A DNA stretch of 53,087 nt from Caulobacteraceae bacterium. GTDB taxonomy: Bacteria; Pseudomonadota; Alphaproteobacteria; Caulobacterales; Caulobacteraceae. The stretch covers positions 1,285,793 through 1,338,879 of the forward strand of contig JAUJMO010000001.1 of assembly GCA_030446805.1 (NCBI GenBank), given 5' to 3'. Shown here piece after piece: positions 13,170 through 23,627 of this stretch (positions are counted from its first letter, which is position 1; each line of letters begins with the position of its first letter). A program made the position numbers and the translations under genes. Below the pieces are notes generated by a model. That model was not told the DNA's origin, ran no database searches, and saw only the letters and a program-made list of their open reading frames with translations.

Positions 13170-13413
13170 GGTGAGTTCTCCTCAGTCGGTCTGATCTAAG
13201 GCGCCGCCTGCGGTGGCGCAACGCGGCGTCGCCGCGCGCTTCAGGCGCGACCGACACGGTCGAAATCCCGCGCTTGGCAGCACGGCTCAGACCAGGCTGA
13301 GGCAGAAAACAACCAGACGGGCCTGCGCGGAGAGCTTCTGCAAATCCAGCTCCGTCCAGTTGGGCCGGAGGCGCGACGGGCGTAGATTGGCATTTCAACT
13401 TGGAGCCAAGCCG

Positions 13414-13623
13414 ATGCGTGCTGCAGCCGCCATCCTGACCCTGAGCCTCCTGGGCGCCTGCGCCACCACGGGCCCTTCACGGTTCCAGGCCGACTACGAC
13501 CGTCTCTTGCAAAGGTGCGAGGCCCAGGGGGGCGTGCTGGCGCCCACGGGCTCCACAACGGGGCGGCCCGAAACCGAGAACGCCTGCCGCATCACCGGCG
13601 GCGCGAGCCGGATCGAGCGCTGA
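13414..13623 (+). CDS. Small lipoprotein, unknown function
   Basis: A 69-residue protein with a signal peptide and lipobox LLGAC (Cys17). The mature part is about 53 residues and has two more cysteines (RCEAQGG and NACRITGG) that could form a disulfide. The ATG was chosen because a TGGAG precedes it and it gives a perfect lipoprotein signal; longer upstream starts do not. I do not recognise the family. It ends 180 bases before the Cys4 protein gene, with two dyad elements in between. Confidence 0.72.
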   Translation: MRAAAAILTLSLLGACATTGPSRFQADYDRLLQRCEAQGGVLAPTGSTTGRPETENACRITGGASRIER

Positions 13624-13648
13624 CTCAGCAACCCGGCTGGCGGCGGAA

Positions 13649-13689
13649 GTTGAGAAGCATTCTCAACTGACCTGCGAGAGTGCTTCGCA
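13649..13689. promoter_or_regulatory. Two adjacent palindromes, possible Fur/Irr-type operator
   Basis: A perfect dyad GTTGAGA-N5-TCTCAAC (13649-13667) is followed by an imperfect one, TGCGA-N7-TCGCA (13673-13689). Centres are about two helical turns apart. The first, with core TGAGAAGCATTCTCA, is close to iron-response boxes of the Fur/Irr kind (general type TGAGAAT-ATTCTCA). They sit 115-155 bases upstream of the Cys4 protein gene in an unusually A/T-rich stretch for this genome. The symmetry is seen; the regulator is inferred. Confidence 0.5.
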
Positions 13690-13803
13690 ACATCATTGTC
13701 GATGTCGTCTTGCGAGTCGTTTGCGCTGGACATGCGGTAACCTGCACGACATCAATGGGGTTAAATTCATATCCTTGACGACGGACAGCAACGGAGATTT
13801 CCC

Positions 13804-14031
13804 ATGTCGGCCGGTCCGCACACCGAACAGACGTCCTGCGCCAGCTGCACCTTTTACGACGACGGCCAGGCCACGCCGACCAAGGCGCAGGGCCTGTGCC
13901 GCCACAACCCGCCGTCGGGCGGCGACGGCGCCACCGCCTGGCCGGTGGTGAGCGCGCGCGACTGGTGCGGCCAATTCGTGTTTGACGGCCACGGCGGTCG
14001 CGACGCGCGGGAGGCCTACGCGGGAGCCTGA
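13804..14031 (+). CDS. Small Cys4 protein, possible Fe-S or zinc site
   Basis: A 75-residue protein without signal peptide. Four cysteines lie in a C-x2-C-x16-C-x22-C arrangement: CASCTFY near the start, GLCRHNPP in the middle and DWCGQF near the end, with a WPVV segment between. The WPxV...DWCGxF ending seems recurrent in small alphaproteobacterial and phage proteins of unknown function, as I recall. The first two spacings equal those of high-potential iron-sulfur proteins, but the last is longer and there is no Tat signal, so zinc binding is equally possible. GGAG lies seven bases upstream of the ATG. A strong terminator follows, so the transcript is probably monocistronic. Confidence 0.78.
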   Translation: MSAGPHTEQTSCASCTFYDDGQATPTKAQGLCRHNPPSGGDGATAWPVVSARDWCGQFVFDGHGGRDAREAYAGA

Positions 14032-14071
14032 CGCGCCGTCGCCAGCAAGCACGTTCAGGGATGACTTGGAT

Positions 14072-14107
14072 AACGGCTCCGGCTTCACGGCCGGAGCCGT
14101 TGCTTTT
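14072..14107 (+). terminator. Strong intrinsic terminator after the Cys4 gene
   Basis: A 12-bp perfect stem (AACGGCTCCGGC with GCCGGAGCCGTT, 14072-14083 and 14090-14101), a six-base loop and a GCTTTTT tail. Confidence 0.9.
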
Positions 14108-14224
14108 TGGGAGGCGCTCCGGCCCGTTCGTCGCGCTTCTGTCACCGAGCCTTCACAAAAGCTACAAAAAGGCGCAGGCTATCCAATCCCAGACGGATTG
14201 GGCCGTCGGAACTGGGCGTGCGCC

Positions 14225-14572
14225 ATGGGTGGATGGGTTTTCGGGACAGCGGCGGCGGCGCTGGTGATCCTCGGGGCCGGAGGCGGGGCGGTGGCCGAGC
14301 CTGCGGATCGGGGCAGGCCAGTGGTGCACGTGTGCGAGCGAGGCAATTACGCGGAGCGGATGCTCAAGCGCGAGCACGGAGCCGCCCCCTTCGCCACGGC
14401 CGCGGAGGTGCTGGCCGTGGCCAACTCCGGCCAGGACGCTGCGGCGCAGGGGTGGACCACCCCCCGCTGCATGACCGCCCTCGAATATCAGCGCCTCCAC
14501 GAGGCGCTGAGGCGCGCCGCCGACGAGCGCCGCGCCCGCAGCAAGGCCCGGAGCGTGCTGGCCGCCCGCTAG
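14225..14572 (+). CDS. Exported hypothetical protein
   Basis: A 115-residue protein with a signal peptide (about 1-24, ending AVAEP) and a small mature domain with two cysteines (VHVCERGNYAERM and TPRCMTALEYQRL) and a basic C-terminus (ADERRARSKARS). The ATG was chosen for the signal peptide; the Shine-Dalgarno is weak. Family not recognised. It lies alone between a terminator and about 260 bases of DNA in which I see nothing coding. Confidence 0.6.
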   Translation: MGGWVFGTAAAALVILGAGGGAVAEPADRGRPVVHVCERGNYAERMLKREHGAAPFATAAEVLAVANSGQDAAAQGWTTPRCMTALEYQRLHEALRRAADERRARSKARSVLAAR

Positions 14573-14833
14573 GGCGACCCCCGTCCGGAACCCGGTCCTG
14601 ACCGCTGCTCCGTGAGTCAGCGGGCGGCCGACCGATCACTCGCAGCCAGGAAAGGCGAGCGGGCCTCCTACCCTCGGCGGCCGCGAAGGAGAGCAGGCGC
14701 GCGTCCGCCTGGACCTGTGATCGCCGGTGAGTTGGGCAAGCAGCGCAGGAGGCCGGGGCCTTCGGTGGTCGTGGCCGAAGGTGTGGCGCAGGACGCGTAG
14801 CGGGCTGTTGCGGGGTCCGGCCCCCTCCCCGCC

Positions 14834-15241
14834 TCAGCCTGTTGGGCGGGCGCGGGCGGCCTGTCGGTACTCGGCCTCGGGGAACTGGGGCGCGCTGCAC
14901 AGGCTCGTGCGCCAGACGCCGCCCTCCCGGCGTTCGGCCAGAACCAGAACGCGCGCGCCCGGGCGATAAGAGAGGCCGCAGGCGGCCCCCACCGTGCGGT
15001 GGCTGACGGCGACCGTACGCGGGGCGCGGCCCTTCAACGTCTCCACCACACGGAAGCGCGTGACGGCGTAGCCTTGGACGTCCACGCGCGTGCCCAGCAC
15101 CCGGCCGCTGAAGGCGAGGTCCGTCCCGGCGAGGTGCTCGGCCGCGGAGGCCTGAGGCATGCAGCTGCAGGCGAGCGCGCCGCCGGCGGTCGAGAGCGCG
15201 GCGGCGGCGGCGAGCGCGGCGAAGACGGTGCGCGTGTTCAT
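14834..15241 (-). CDS. Secreted NTR/TIMP-like domain protein
   Basis: A 135-residue exported protein. The signal peptide (about 1-25) is followed at once by CSCMPQ, then LAFSGRVLG, VTRFRVVETLKGRAPRTV, AACGLSY, VLVLAERREGG and a final SLCSAPQFPEAEYRQ. An N-terminal C-x-C followed by an OB-like beta region with two further cysteines is the pattern of bacterial netrin/TIMP-like (NTR) proteins. Their bacterial role is unknown; animal members bind proteases. The ATG start is three codons inside a longer TTG-started frame and fits the signal peptide best. The upstream ribosome site is poor. Confidence 0.72.
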   Translation of the reverse strand: MNTRTVFAALAAAAALSTAGGALACSCMPQASAAEHLAGTDLAFSGRVLGTRVDVQGYAVTRFRVVETLKGRAPRTVAVSHRTVGAACGLSYRPGARVLVLAERREGGVWRTSLCSAPQFPEAEYRQAARARPTG

Positions 15242-15528
15242 GCACGACAAGGTGGGCGGAATCGGTCGCCGGCGCGAGCGGGGCGGCGATTTGTCGGACC
15301 GGGAGCGGCCGAGGTGCTGGACGGGCGCTCGCGCGCTGCGCTCGTCCAGGGCAAGGCGGGCCGGCTGGCGGAGCGGGCACGACAGGATCAGCGCGTCACC
15401 ATAAGGACCGCCTGGTCCAGGGCCGAGCCACAGGCCGGAGGCGCTTTCTGGGGAAGGAAATTCGGTGTGGCCGCCTCCACCACCGGTTGGCGGGACAGGG
15501 GAGGAGACGCGGGGGTTGGGAAGGCCGG
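15242..15528. other. Gap without recognisable gene
   Basis: About 290 GC-rich bases between the NTR-like gene and the hairpin at the end of clpB. No frame with protein-like character, no RNA motif and no promoter that I can defend. Confidence 0.5.
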
Positions 15529-15558
15529 TCCCGGGTCACCCCGAAGGGGCGCCCGGGA
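15529..15558 (-). terminator. Hairpin after clpB
   Basis: TCCCGGG / CCCGGGA outer stem with an inner CCCC-GAA-GGGG hairpin, eight bases beyond the clpB stop on the minus strand. There is no T-run. The sequence resembles the CCCGGGATGAC intergenic palindromes common in alphaproteobacteria, so it may be both a repeat element and a terminator. Confidence 0.5.
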
Positions 15559-15565
15559 TGACGGG

Positions 15566-18145
<2,580 letters not shown>

Positions 18146-18420
18146 CTTGGTCCCGGCGGTCCCCTGTTAGGCGAACTTCACGCGCGGCCCGGGTTCGGCG
18201 CCACGCGACAGGAGGGATGTAGTGTGGCAAGAGGGACACACAAGGCGAGCGGCCGGAGCGCGTGAGGGAGAGCGTTCACACCGTCCCGTCGCCCCGTCAG
18301 GTGCGACCGCAGCTTCCGGCCTGCGCTCGAAAGGCGGAGCCACCAGGGCCAGCACCTCCGATCGGGGAGCGCTGCGGGCGCTCAGGGGCGGAGCGCTGCG
18401 CGCCGTGCTATGCTGCACGC

Positions 18421-18735
18421 ATGACCCGACCCGTGACCATCGACATCCCGCACGCCCTGGGACTGGCCGAAGCCCGCCGGCGCGTGGAGACTCAGTTCGG
18501 ACGTCTGGAGGCGCAGCTCGCCGGCGTGGGCGTGAGCGGGATCGAGAAGCGGTGGGAAGGCGACCGACTGCATTTCGCCGGGCGGGCGCTGGGCCAGGCC
18601 GTGGGCGGGCGGCTGACGGTGCTAGCCGACAGCCTGCACCTGGAGCTGGACCTCCCGCCGATGCTGGCCATGTTGGCCGGACGGATCCGGGACGCGCTGG
18701 GAAAGAGCGGGCGGCTGCTGCTGGAGAAGAAATAG
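18421..18735 (+). CDS. Polyhydroxyalkanoic acid system family protein
   Basis: A 104-residue soluble protein: TIDIPHALGLAEARRRVE, then GVSGIEKRWEGDRLHFAGR, then LADSLHLELDLPPMLAMLAGRIRDAL and GRLLLEKK. This is the PHA_gran_rgn family pattern (IPH-LG--EA-RR at the start; F---G-ALG--- in the middle). Family members are found near PHA granule genes, but no PHA synthase or phasin is in this window, and the exact role is unknown. The ATG at 18421 opens with the conserved segment; longer frames upstream are not protein-like. Confidence 0.82.
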   Translation: MTRPVTIDIPHALGLAEARRRVETQFGRLEAQLAGVGVSGIEKRWEGDRLHFAGRALGQAVGGRLTVLADSLHLELDLPPMLAMLAGRIRDALGKSGRLLLEKK

Positions 18736-18792
18736 CTTGCTCGCGGGGGGGGTGACTGGCGCGCGGCGGCGACGGCGAGCTAGGGGTGGCCG

Positions 18793-19179
18793 ATGATGCG
18801 ACTGCTGCTTCTCGCGACGGCCTGGGCGGTGGCGGGGTGCTCGCCTTCGAAGCCGGCGGCCACGGACACGGGAGTGTGCTGGCGCGTGCGGGCGCCAGAA
18901 GGGCAGCCCCTCAAGCGCGAGGTGCTGGAGCGCGGGATCGCCAACCTGCAGACGTGCGCCGCGCGGCTCGAAGCCTTGCGCATGATGGAGGGCGAAGCCG
19001 TCGAGGGCGCCTTCGAGGGGCGGGCCATCTTCGTCAGCGAAGCGGAGATCACCCAGGCGGTGTCGCGCGGCGGGACCCGCTATCCGGTTTTCGAACCCGC
19101 CGAGCGCGAGGCGGTCCAGCGCGCGATCGGCAGGCTGCTCGACGCTCGATCCGGGAGCGAGGCCCCGCCGCGACCCTGA
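18793..19179 (+). CDS. Lipoprotein, unknown function
   Basis: A 128-residue protein with a signal peptide and lipobox AVAGC (Cys16). The mature domain has two cysteines (GVCWRVRAPEGQ and LQTCAARLEALRMMEG), then EGRAIFVSEAEITQAV and a helical C-terminus. It could start at either of two adjacent ATGs; the first is given. The family is not one I can name. It follows the PHA-family gene by 57 bases on the same strand and may share its transcript. Confidence 0.72.
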   Translation: MMRLLLLATAWAVAGCSPSKPAATDTGVCWRVRAPEGQPLKREVLERGIANLQTCAARLEALRMMEGEAVEGAFEGRAIFVSEAEITQAVSRGGTRYPVFEPAEREAVQRAIGRLLDARSGSEAPPRP

Positions 19180-19183
19180 ACGG

Positions 19184-20035
19184 CTAGGCTCCTTCGGGGA
19201 AGTCTGCGCCGGCGCTGACCTCGGCCCAGGCTTCGAAGTCGCGCTGGAGCATCTCGATCTTGGCGCGGCCTCCCGCCAAAGCCGCCTTGCCGAGGAGCAG
19301 GCGGAGTGGAGGCTCCGGGGCCTCTACGGCCTCGATGATGGCGGCTGCGGCGCGTACGGGGTCGCCGGGCTGGCGACCGCTGTAGCCGCGGATGGCGTCA
19401 CGGCTCCGGCCGGCGGTCTCGGTGTAGTCAGGAAGGGTCTGGGGAGCTTCGTCGGCCGAACGGCCGGCCCAGTCGGTGCGGAAGCCGCTGGGCTCCACGA
19501 TCAGCACCTTGATCCCGAGCGGGGCCAGCTCCAGAGACAGGGACTCCGACAGTCCCTCCACCGCGAATTTGGTTGCATTGTAGAAGCCCACGGCCGGAAA
19601 CGCACGGATGCCGCCCACCGACGAGATATTGACGACGTGTCCGGACCGGCGCGCGCGCATCCCGGGCAAGGCGGCGCGGGTGGTGTTGGCCAAGCCCCAG
19701 ACGTTGATTTCAAACATGCGGCGGACCGCGACCTCTTCGCTCTCCTCCACCGAGCCGAAGTAGCCCACGCCCGCATTGTTCACGAGCACATCGATGTGGC
19801 CGAAGCGGGCCTGCGCGGCCTGAACCGCGGCGGTGATCTGGGCGGGATCGGTGACGTCGAGCGGCAGGGCCAGGGCGCGGTCGGGGGCGAGCTCCACCAG
19901 ATCGGCGACCTGGTCCGGGTTGCGCGCCGTGACCACGCAACGGCGACCGCCCTCCAGCACCTGCCGGGCCAGCTCCCGGCCGAACCCGGTGGAGCAGCCG
20001 GTGATGAACCAAACCGGGGTGTCCTGATCGGCCAT
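19184..20035 (-). CDS. Short-chain dehydrogenase/reductase
   Basis: A 283-residue classical SDR. Cofactor loop ITGCSTGFGRELA, NNAG at VLVNNAGVG, catalytic Ser in VVNISSVGG and the Tyr-Lys pair in FYNATKFAVEG. An Arg in VVTARNPDQV after the second beta strand suggests NADP(H). This subtype (oxidoreductase with a C-terminal EGLSESLSLELAPLGIKV) is common in bacteria and often annotated only as SDR; the substrate cannot be read from sequence. The ATG at 20035 has GGAG seven bases upstream; the frame stays open far upstream only because it is antisense to the M28 gene. Divergent from that gene. Confidence 0.92.
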   Translation of the reverse strand: MADQDTPVWFITGCSTGFGRELARQVLEGGRRCVVTARNPDQVADLVELAPDRALALPLDVTDPAQITAAVQAAQARFGHIDVLVNNAGVGYFGSVEESEEVAVRRMFEINVWGLANTTRAALPGMRARRSGHVVNISSVGGIRAFPAVGFYNATKFAVEGLSESLSLELAPLGIKVLIVEPSGFRTDWAGRSADEAPQTLPDYTETAGRSRDAIRGYSGRQPGDPVRAAAAIIEAVEAPEPPLRLLLGKAALAGGRAKIEMLQRDFEAWAEVSAGADFPEGA

Positions 20036-20149
20036 GTCGTGCTCCGCGTCCCGGGCCGGCAGATAGGGCGGCGGGGCCGCCGCGCCAGTTCGGCGCATTG
20101 CGGAGCGCGGCGGGCGAGCGGCATAGGGGGAAATCTTCGGAGCCTCCTC

Positions 20150-21802
20150 ATGATCCTGCGCGCTCTTGCCGGCCTGGGCCTGGCCACCGTCCTGGCCGCC
20201 TCGGCTTCGGCGCAAACCTTCGAAGGCTCGCCGGCCCGGCTGAAGGCGCATATGGACGTGCTGGCGGCCGATGCGCTGGGCGGGCGGGAGGCCGGGACGC
20301 CGGGCTATGACAAGGCGGCCGCCTATGTGGCGGGCCAGTTCGCGCAACTGGGGCTCAGGCCCGCGGGCGACGCGGGCAGCTACCTGCAGCGCGTGCCGCT
20401 GGTGACCTACCGCACGGCGGCCACGGGAAGCGGGTTCTCGCTGCGTCGGCCGAACGGGACCACGGTTGCGCTTGCGATCGGCGCCGACTGGGCGCCCGGC
20501 GCGGCGCCGGAGGCGGTCACCACCGTGGACGCCCCGCTGGCCTTTGCGGGTTACGGCGTGGTGCGGCCGGGGCGCGACGACTACGCTGGGCTGGACGTGC
20601 GGGGCAAGGTGGTCGTGCTGCTGGCCGGTGCGCCCGCGGAGCTGAACAGCGAGGAACGGGCGCACTTCCGCAGCGCGGCGACCAAGCGAACGGTCGCGGG
20701 CGGGCGCGGCGCGGTTGGGGTGTTGTTTCTGGAGTCGGCGAACGATCGCAAGCAGCGGCCTTTCCGAGCGCCGCCCGCGCGGGGCGCCAGCTGGCGCGGA
20801 AAGGACGGGCGCGCTTTCCAGAACGGAGCGCCCTCCCTGGGCACGGTCAGCCTGGAGGGTGCGGCCAAGCTGTTTGAGGGTGCGCCGTCCGGCTGGGCGG
20901 CGATCAGCGCGGCCGCAGCAGCCGGCGATCCGCCGCGCTTCTCGCTGCCGGGTCGGGCCGCGGTGACGGTCCGCAGTGACGTGACCCTCCTCGAAAGCGC
21001 CAATGTGGCCGGGCTGATCAGGGGCGAGCGCACGGACGAGGTGGTGGTGCTGAGCGCGCACCTGGACGGCCTGGGCGTCCATGCTCCCGAACCGGCGGCG
21101 CCCAGCCTCGCGGCCGCCACGGCGGCGCCGCCTCGGCCGCTGGTGGACGCGGTCCATAACGGCGCGATGGACAATGCCTCCGGCGTGGCCACCCTGCTGG
21201 AGGTCGGGCGCGCCTTTCGCGAAAGCGGGCGCAGGCCGCGCCGCTCGGTGCTGCTGCTGGCGGTCACCGCCGAGGAAAAGGGATTGGTGGGTGCGGACTA
21301 TTTCGCCCGCAATCCCACGGTGCCTCGGTCCGCGATGACGGCCGACGTCAATCTCGACATGCCCATCCTGAGCTATGACTTCAGCGACGTGGTGGCCTTC
21401 GGGGCGGAGCGCTCGACCATCGGCGAGGCCGCCGCGCGGGCCGCCCGGCGCGCGGGGGTGAAGCTGGTTCCAGACCACCGGCCGGAGATGAACCTGTTCA
21501 CGCGCAGCGACCACTATCGCTTCGTGGAGCAGGGCGTGCCGTCGGTGTTCCTGATGACAGGACCCGGGAATGGCGGGAACGCGGCCTGGGACCGGTTCAT
21601 GGCCGAGCGCTACCACAAGCCCACGGACGACATGGGCCAGCCGCTGAACTTCACCGCCGCCGCGCGCTTCGCCCGCGTGAACTATGAGATAGCTCGCGAG
21701 CTGGCGGACGCGCCGGAGCGGGCGCGCTGGAAGGCCGGAGACTTCTTCGGCGGGGTCTTCGGGAGCCCCGGGGCGGGCTCGGAGGCGGAGCCGGCGCGTT
21801 AA
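20150..21802 (+). CDS. Secreted M28 family zinc peptidase
   Basis: A 550-residue exported aminopeptidase-like protein. A signal peptide (about 1-22, ending ASAQ) precedes a first M28 part (HMDVLAADALGGREAGTPG), an inserted PA domain (about 120-270) and the catalytic part. Metal ligands appear in order: SAHLDGLG (His, Asp), GAMDNASGVATLLE (bridging Asp), TAEEKGLVG (Glu-Glu), VNLDMPI (Asp) and SDHYRFVEQGVPSVF (His). All ligands are present, so it should be active, removing N-terminal residues from periplasmic or external peptides. No neighbour explains a specific substrate. The ATG is chosen at the signal peptide; CGGAG lies about nine bases upstream. Confidence 0.93.
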   Translation: MILRALAGLGLATVLAASASAQTFEGSPARLKAHMDVLAADALGGREAGTPGYDKAAAYVAGQFAQLGLRPAGDAGSYLQRVPLVTYRTAATGSGFSLRRPNGTTVALAIGADWAPGAAPEAVTTVDAPLAFAGYGVVRPGRDDYAGLDVRGKVVVLLAGAPAELNSEERAHFRSAATKRTVAGGRGAVGVLFLESANDRKQRPFRAPPARGASWRGKDGRAFQNGAPSLGTVSLEGAAKLFEGAPSGWAAISAAAAAGDPPRFSLPGRAAVTVRSDVTLLESANVAGLIRGERTDEVVVLSAHLDGLGVHAPEPAAPSLAAATAAPPRPLVDAVHNGAMDNASGVATLLEVGRAFRESGRRPRRSVLLLAVTAEEKGLVGADYFARNPTVPRSAMTADVNLDMPILSYDFSDVVAFGAERSTIGEAAARAARRAGVKLVPDHRPEMNLFTRSDHYRFVEQGVPSVFLMTGPGNGGNAAWDRFMAERYHKPTDDMGQPLNFTAAARFARVNYEIARELADAPERARWKAGDFFGGVFGSPGAGSEAEPAR

Positions 21803-21934
21803 CCGTCCTCGCTTATTAGGCGAAATTTGAACAACTTAGCGGGCGGGGCGTTGCACGCGGGCTAGGGATGGTCCACGCGCGATCGACATGGGGTCGGAGC
21901 GGGTGGACGCTCATCCACATCCGGGAGATTTTAC

Positions 21935-22300
21935 ATGAAGACCCTGCTCGCGATCACGTCCGCGCTCGCCCTGACGGCCACGCTCGGCCTGTCCACCGCT
22001 CAAGCCGGCGGCGGCTACGGCCAGCCGTCCTTCGGGGCCAACAACGGCAACAACGCCAGCGTCAAGCAGAACGGCAACGGCTGCCGCAACCGCTGCTTTG
22101 GCGGCCAGACTTTCAACGCCGGCGTCAACAACGGCAACAACTTCGGCGGCAACGGCGGCAACGGCGGCAACGGCGCCAACGGCAACAACGCCAATGTCAA
22201 ACAGAACGGCAACGGCTGCCGCAACCGCTGCGGCGGCGGCCAGACCTTCAACGCCGGCGTCAACAACGGCAACAAGTTCGGCGGCAAGGGCGGCCACTAA
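21935..22300 (+). CDS. Exported Asn/Gly-rich repeat protein with curlin-like motifs
   Basis: A 121-residue protein with a clear signal peptide (ends AQAGG). The mature part holds two copies of about 34 residues at a 45-residue period, sharing VKQNGNGCRNRC and GGQTFNAGVNNGN, joined by an NGGNGGNGAN linker. The V-K-Q-x-G-x-G core recalls curlin half-repeats, though the usual Asn after it is Cys here. Each repeat has a C-x3-C pair. GGGAG lies about seven bases upstream of the ATG and a very strong terminator follows, so it is a single-gene transcript. Possible roles: surface fibre subunit or matrix protein. The function is inference; export and repeat structure are seen. Confidence 0.8.
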   Translation: MKTLLAITSALALTATLGLSTAQAGGGYGQPSFGANNGNNASVKQNGNGCRNRCFGGQTFNAGVNNGNNFGGNGGNGGNGANGNNANVKQNGNGCRNRCGGGQTFNAGVNNGNKFGGKGGH

Positions 22301-22317
22301 GCCCGGCCCGGCGAAGC

Positions 22318-22352
22318 GGGCGGCGGACGGGAAACCGTCCGCCGCCCTTTTT
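22318..22352 (+). terminator. Very strong intrinsic terminator
   Basis: A 13-bp perfect stem (GGGCGGCGGACGG with its complement, 22318-22330 and 22335-22347), a GAAA tetraloop and TTTTT. It ends the Asn/Gly repeat gene. Confidence 0.95.
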
Positions 22353-22418
22353 CGTGCGCGCGATAACGCTTCCTTGTGGAGGCTGCTTCTAGGCTGGCCG
22401 GCGACGAAGGAGTCGTCG

Positions 22419-23618
22419 ATGCAGGCCTGGATCAGAGACCGAAGCGGCAACGTGGCCGTGATGTTCGCCCTGGCGGTGTTCATGCTGCTGGCGCTGGGTG
22501 GCGGGGCCTTCACCGTGGTGCGGGTGAACGCCGCGGCAACGCGGCTGCAGGACGCCGCGGACGGCGCGGCGCTGGCCGGAGCCGTAGAGTCCCATAGCTT
22601 GGGCGCGAGCGAGGCCGACGTCCGCGATGCAGCGGACCGCTGGGCGGCCTCGGCGCTGAGCCACGACGCCGGTTTCGACGGGCCGGCCGTGACCACGGTG
22701 GCCCTGGCGAAGTCGGTCCCGACCGAGGTGACCGTGTCCATGGTCCAGACGGTGGACACCCTCTTCGCCGGCGTGATCGGGGTGGAGAAGATCACGCTCA
22801 AGCGCCGCGCGACCGCGGTGGCGGGGGCGCCTCGCCTCACCTGTCTGCATGTGCTGGACCCGGACGCGTCCCGCGCCTTGATGCTTCAGGGCAACCCCAC
22901 GCTGGAGGCGCCCAACTGCGTGGTCCAGGTCAACTCCGCCGCTGGGGACGGCTTGCATGCCTGGGGCTCGCCGTCGGCCCGCTCGGAGGCCACCTTCCTC
23001 GCCGGAGGATCGGCCAGGCTGAGGGGATGGTCGCCCGCTCCGGTCAACAACCAGCCGCAGCGGGCCGATCCCCTGGCCACGCGCATGGTGTGGCCGGTTC
23101 CGACCGGCGAGTGCGTCCAGCAGGACGGCTACCTGCCCGTGCTCCAGCCCGGCCACTATTGCGCCGGTCTGCAGATCGGTCGCGGGGGACGAGGCTCGCG
23201 CCTGGAGCCCGGCGTCTATGTCGTCCGTTCGGGCGGCGTCCATGTGCAAGGCCCAGGTTCCGTGGGCGACGGCGTGACCATCGTGATGCTGGACCCGTCC
23301 GCCGAGTTCAACATGCAGGGCGGCTCCTCAGGCCTGAAGCTGTCGGCCCCGACCTCAGGACCTTGGGCCGGAATCGCCGTGGCGGCCAGGCCGGGTCCGG
23401 GCGTTCCGAACTCCACCCTGCACGGAGACCTCCAACTGGAGGGGACGCTCTACCTGCCCGGGCATCACCTTAGGCTTCTAGGCGCCGCCAGCCTGGGGGG
23501 GACCGGCGACGCCCGCGCGGTGATCGTGCGCCGAGCCACGCTTCAGGGCGCGCCCGAGATGAGTTTGGCTGGCGGCTATCCGTTGGGCGCGCACCGCTCC
23601 GCCCGACTGGCGCGGTGA
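22419..23618 (+). CDS. TadG-like pilus-assembly-related protein
   Basis: A 399-residue protein with the typical TadE/TadG N-terminus: DRSGNVAVMFALAVFMLL, one membrane helix, then AATRLQDAADGAALAGA. The remaining part is a periplasmic domain with beta-rich, Gly-rich sequence (SRLEPGVYVVRSGGVHVQGPG and similar) and three cysteines. AAGGAG lies seven bases upstream of the ATG. TadG-type proteins help assemble Flp/Tad pili, but no other tad gene is present here; orphan copies with this N-terminus are common in Caulobacterales. The C-terminal part lacks the von Willebrand-type domain of full TadG. The exact role is uncertain. Confidence 0.82.
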   Translation: MQAWIRDRSGNVAVMFALAVFMLLALGGGAFTVVRVNAAATRLQDAADGAALAGAVESHSLGASEADVRDAADRWAASALSHDAGFDGPAVTTVALAKSVPTEVTVSMVQTVDTLFAGVIGVEKITLKRRATAVAGAPRLTCLHVLDPDASRALMLQGNPTLEAPNCVVQVNSAAGDGLHAWGSPSARSEATFLAGGSARLRGWSPAPVNNQPQRADPLATRMVWPVPTGECVQQDGYLPVLQPGHYCAGLQIGRGGRGSRLEPGVYVVRSGGVHVQGPGSVGDGVTIVMLDPSAEFNMQGGSSGLKLSAPTSGPWAGIAVAARPGPGVPNSTLHGDLQLEGTLYLPGHHLRLLGAASLGGTGDARAVIVRRATLQGAPEMSLAGGYPLGAHRSARLAR

Positions 23619-23627
23619 GATCCGCGT

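Noticed and set aside
18146-18245. Heat-shock (RpoH) promoter before clpB
   Set aside because: A CTTG-like element is present on the minus strand, but no -10 element at acceptable spacing could be defended.
19184-21616. An apparent 810-residue fusion carrying an SDR at its C-terminus
   Set aside because: The upstream part is antisense to the M28 peptidase gene. A proper ATG with ribosome site at 20035 starts the SDR.
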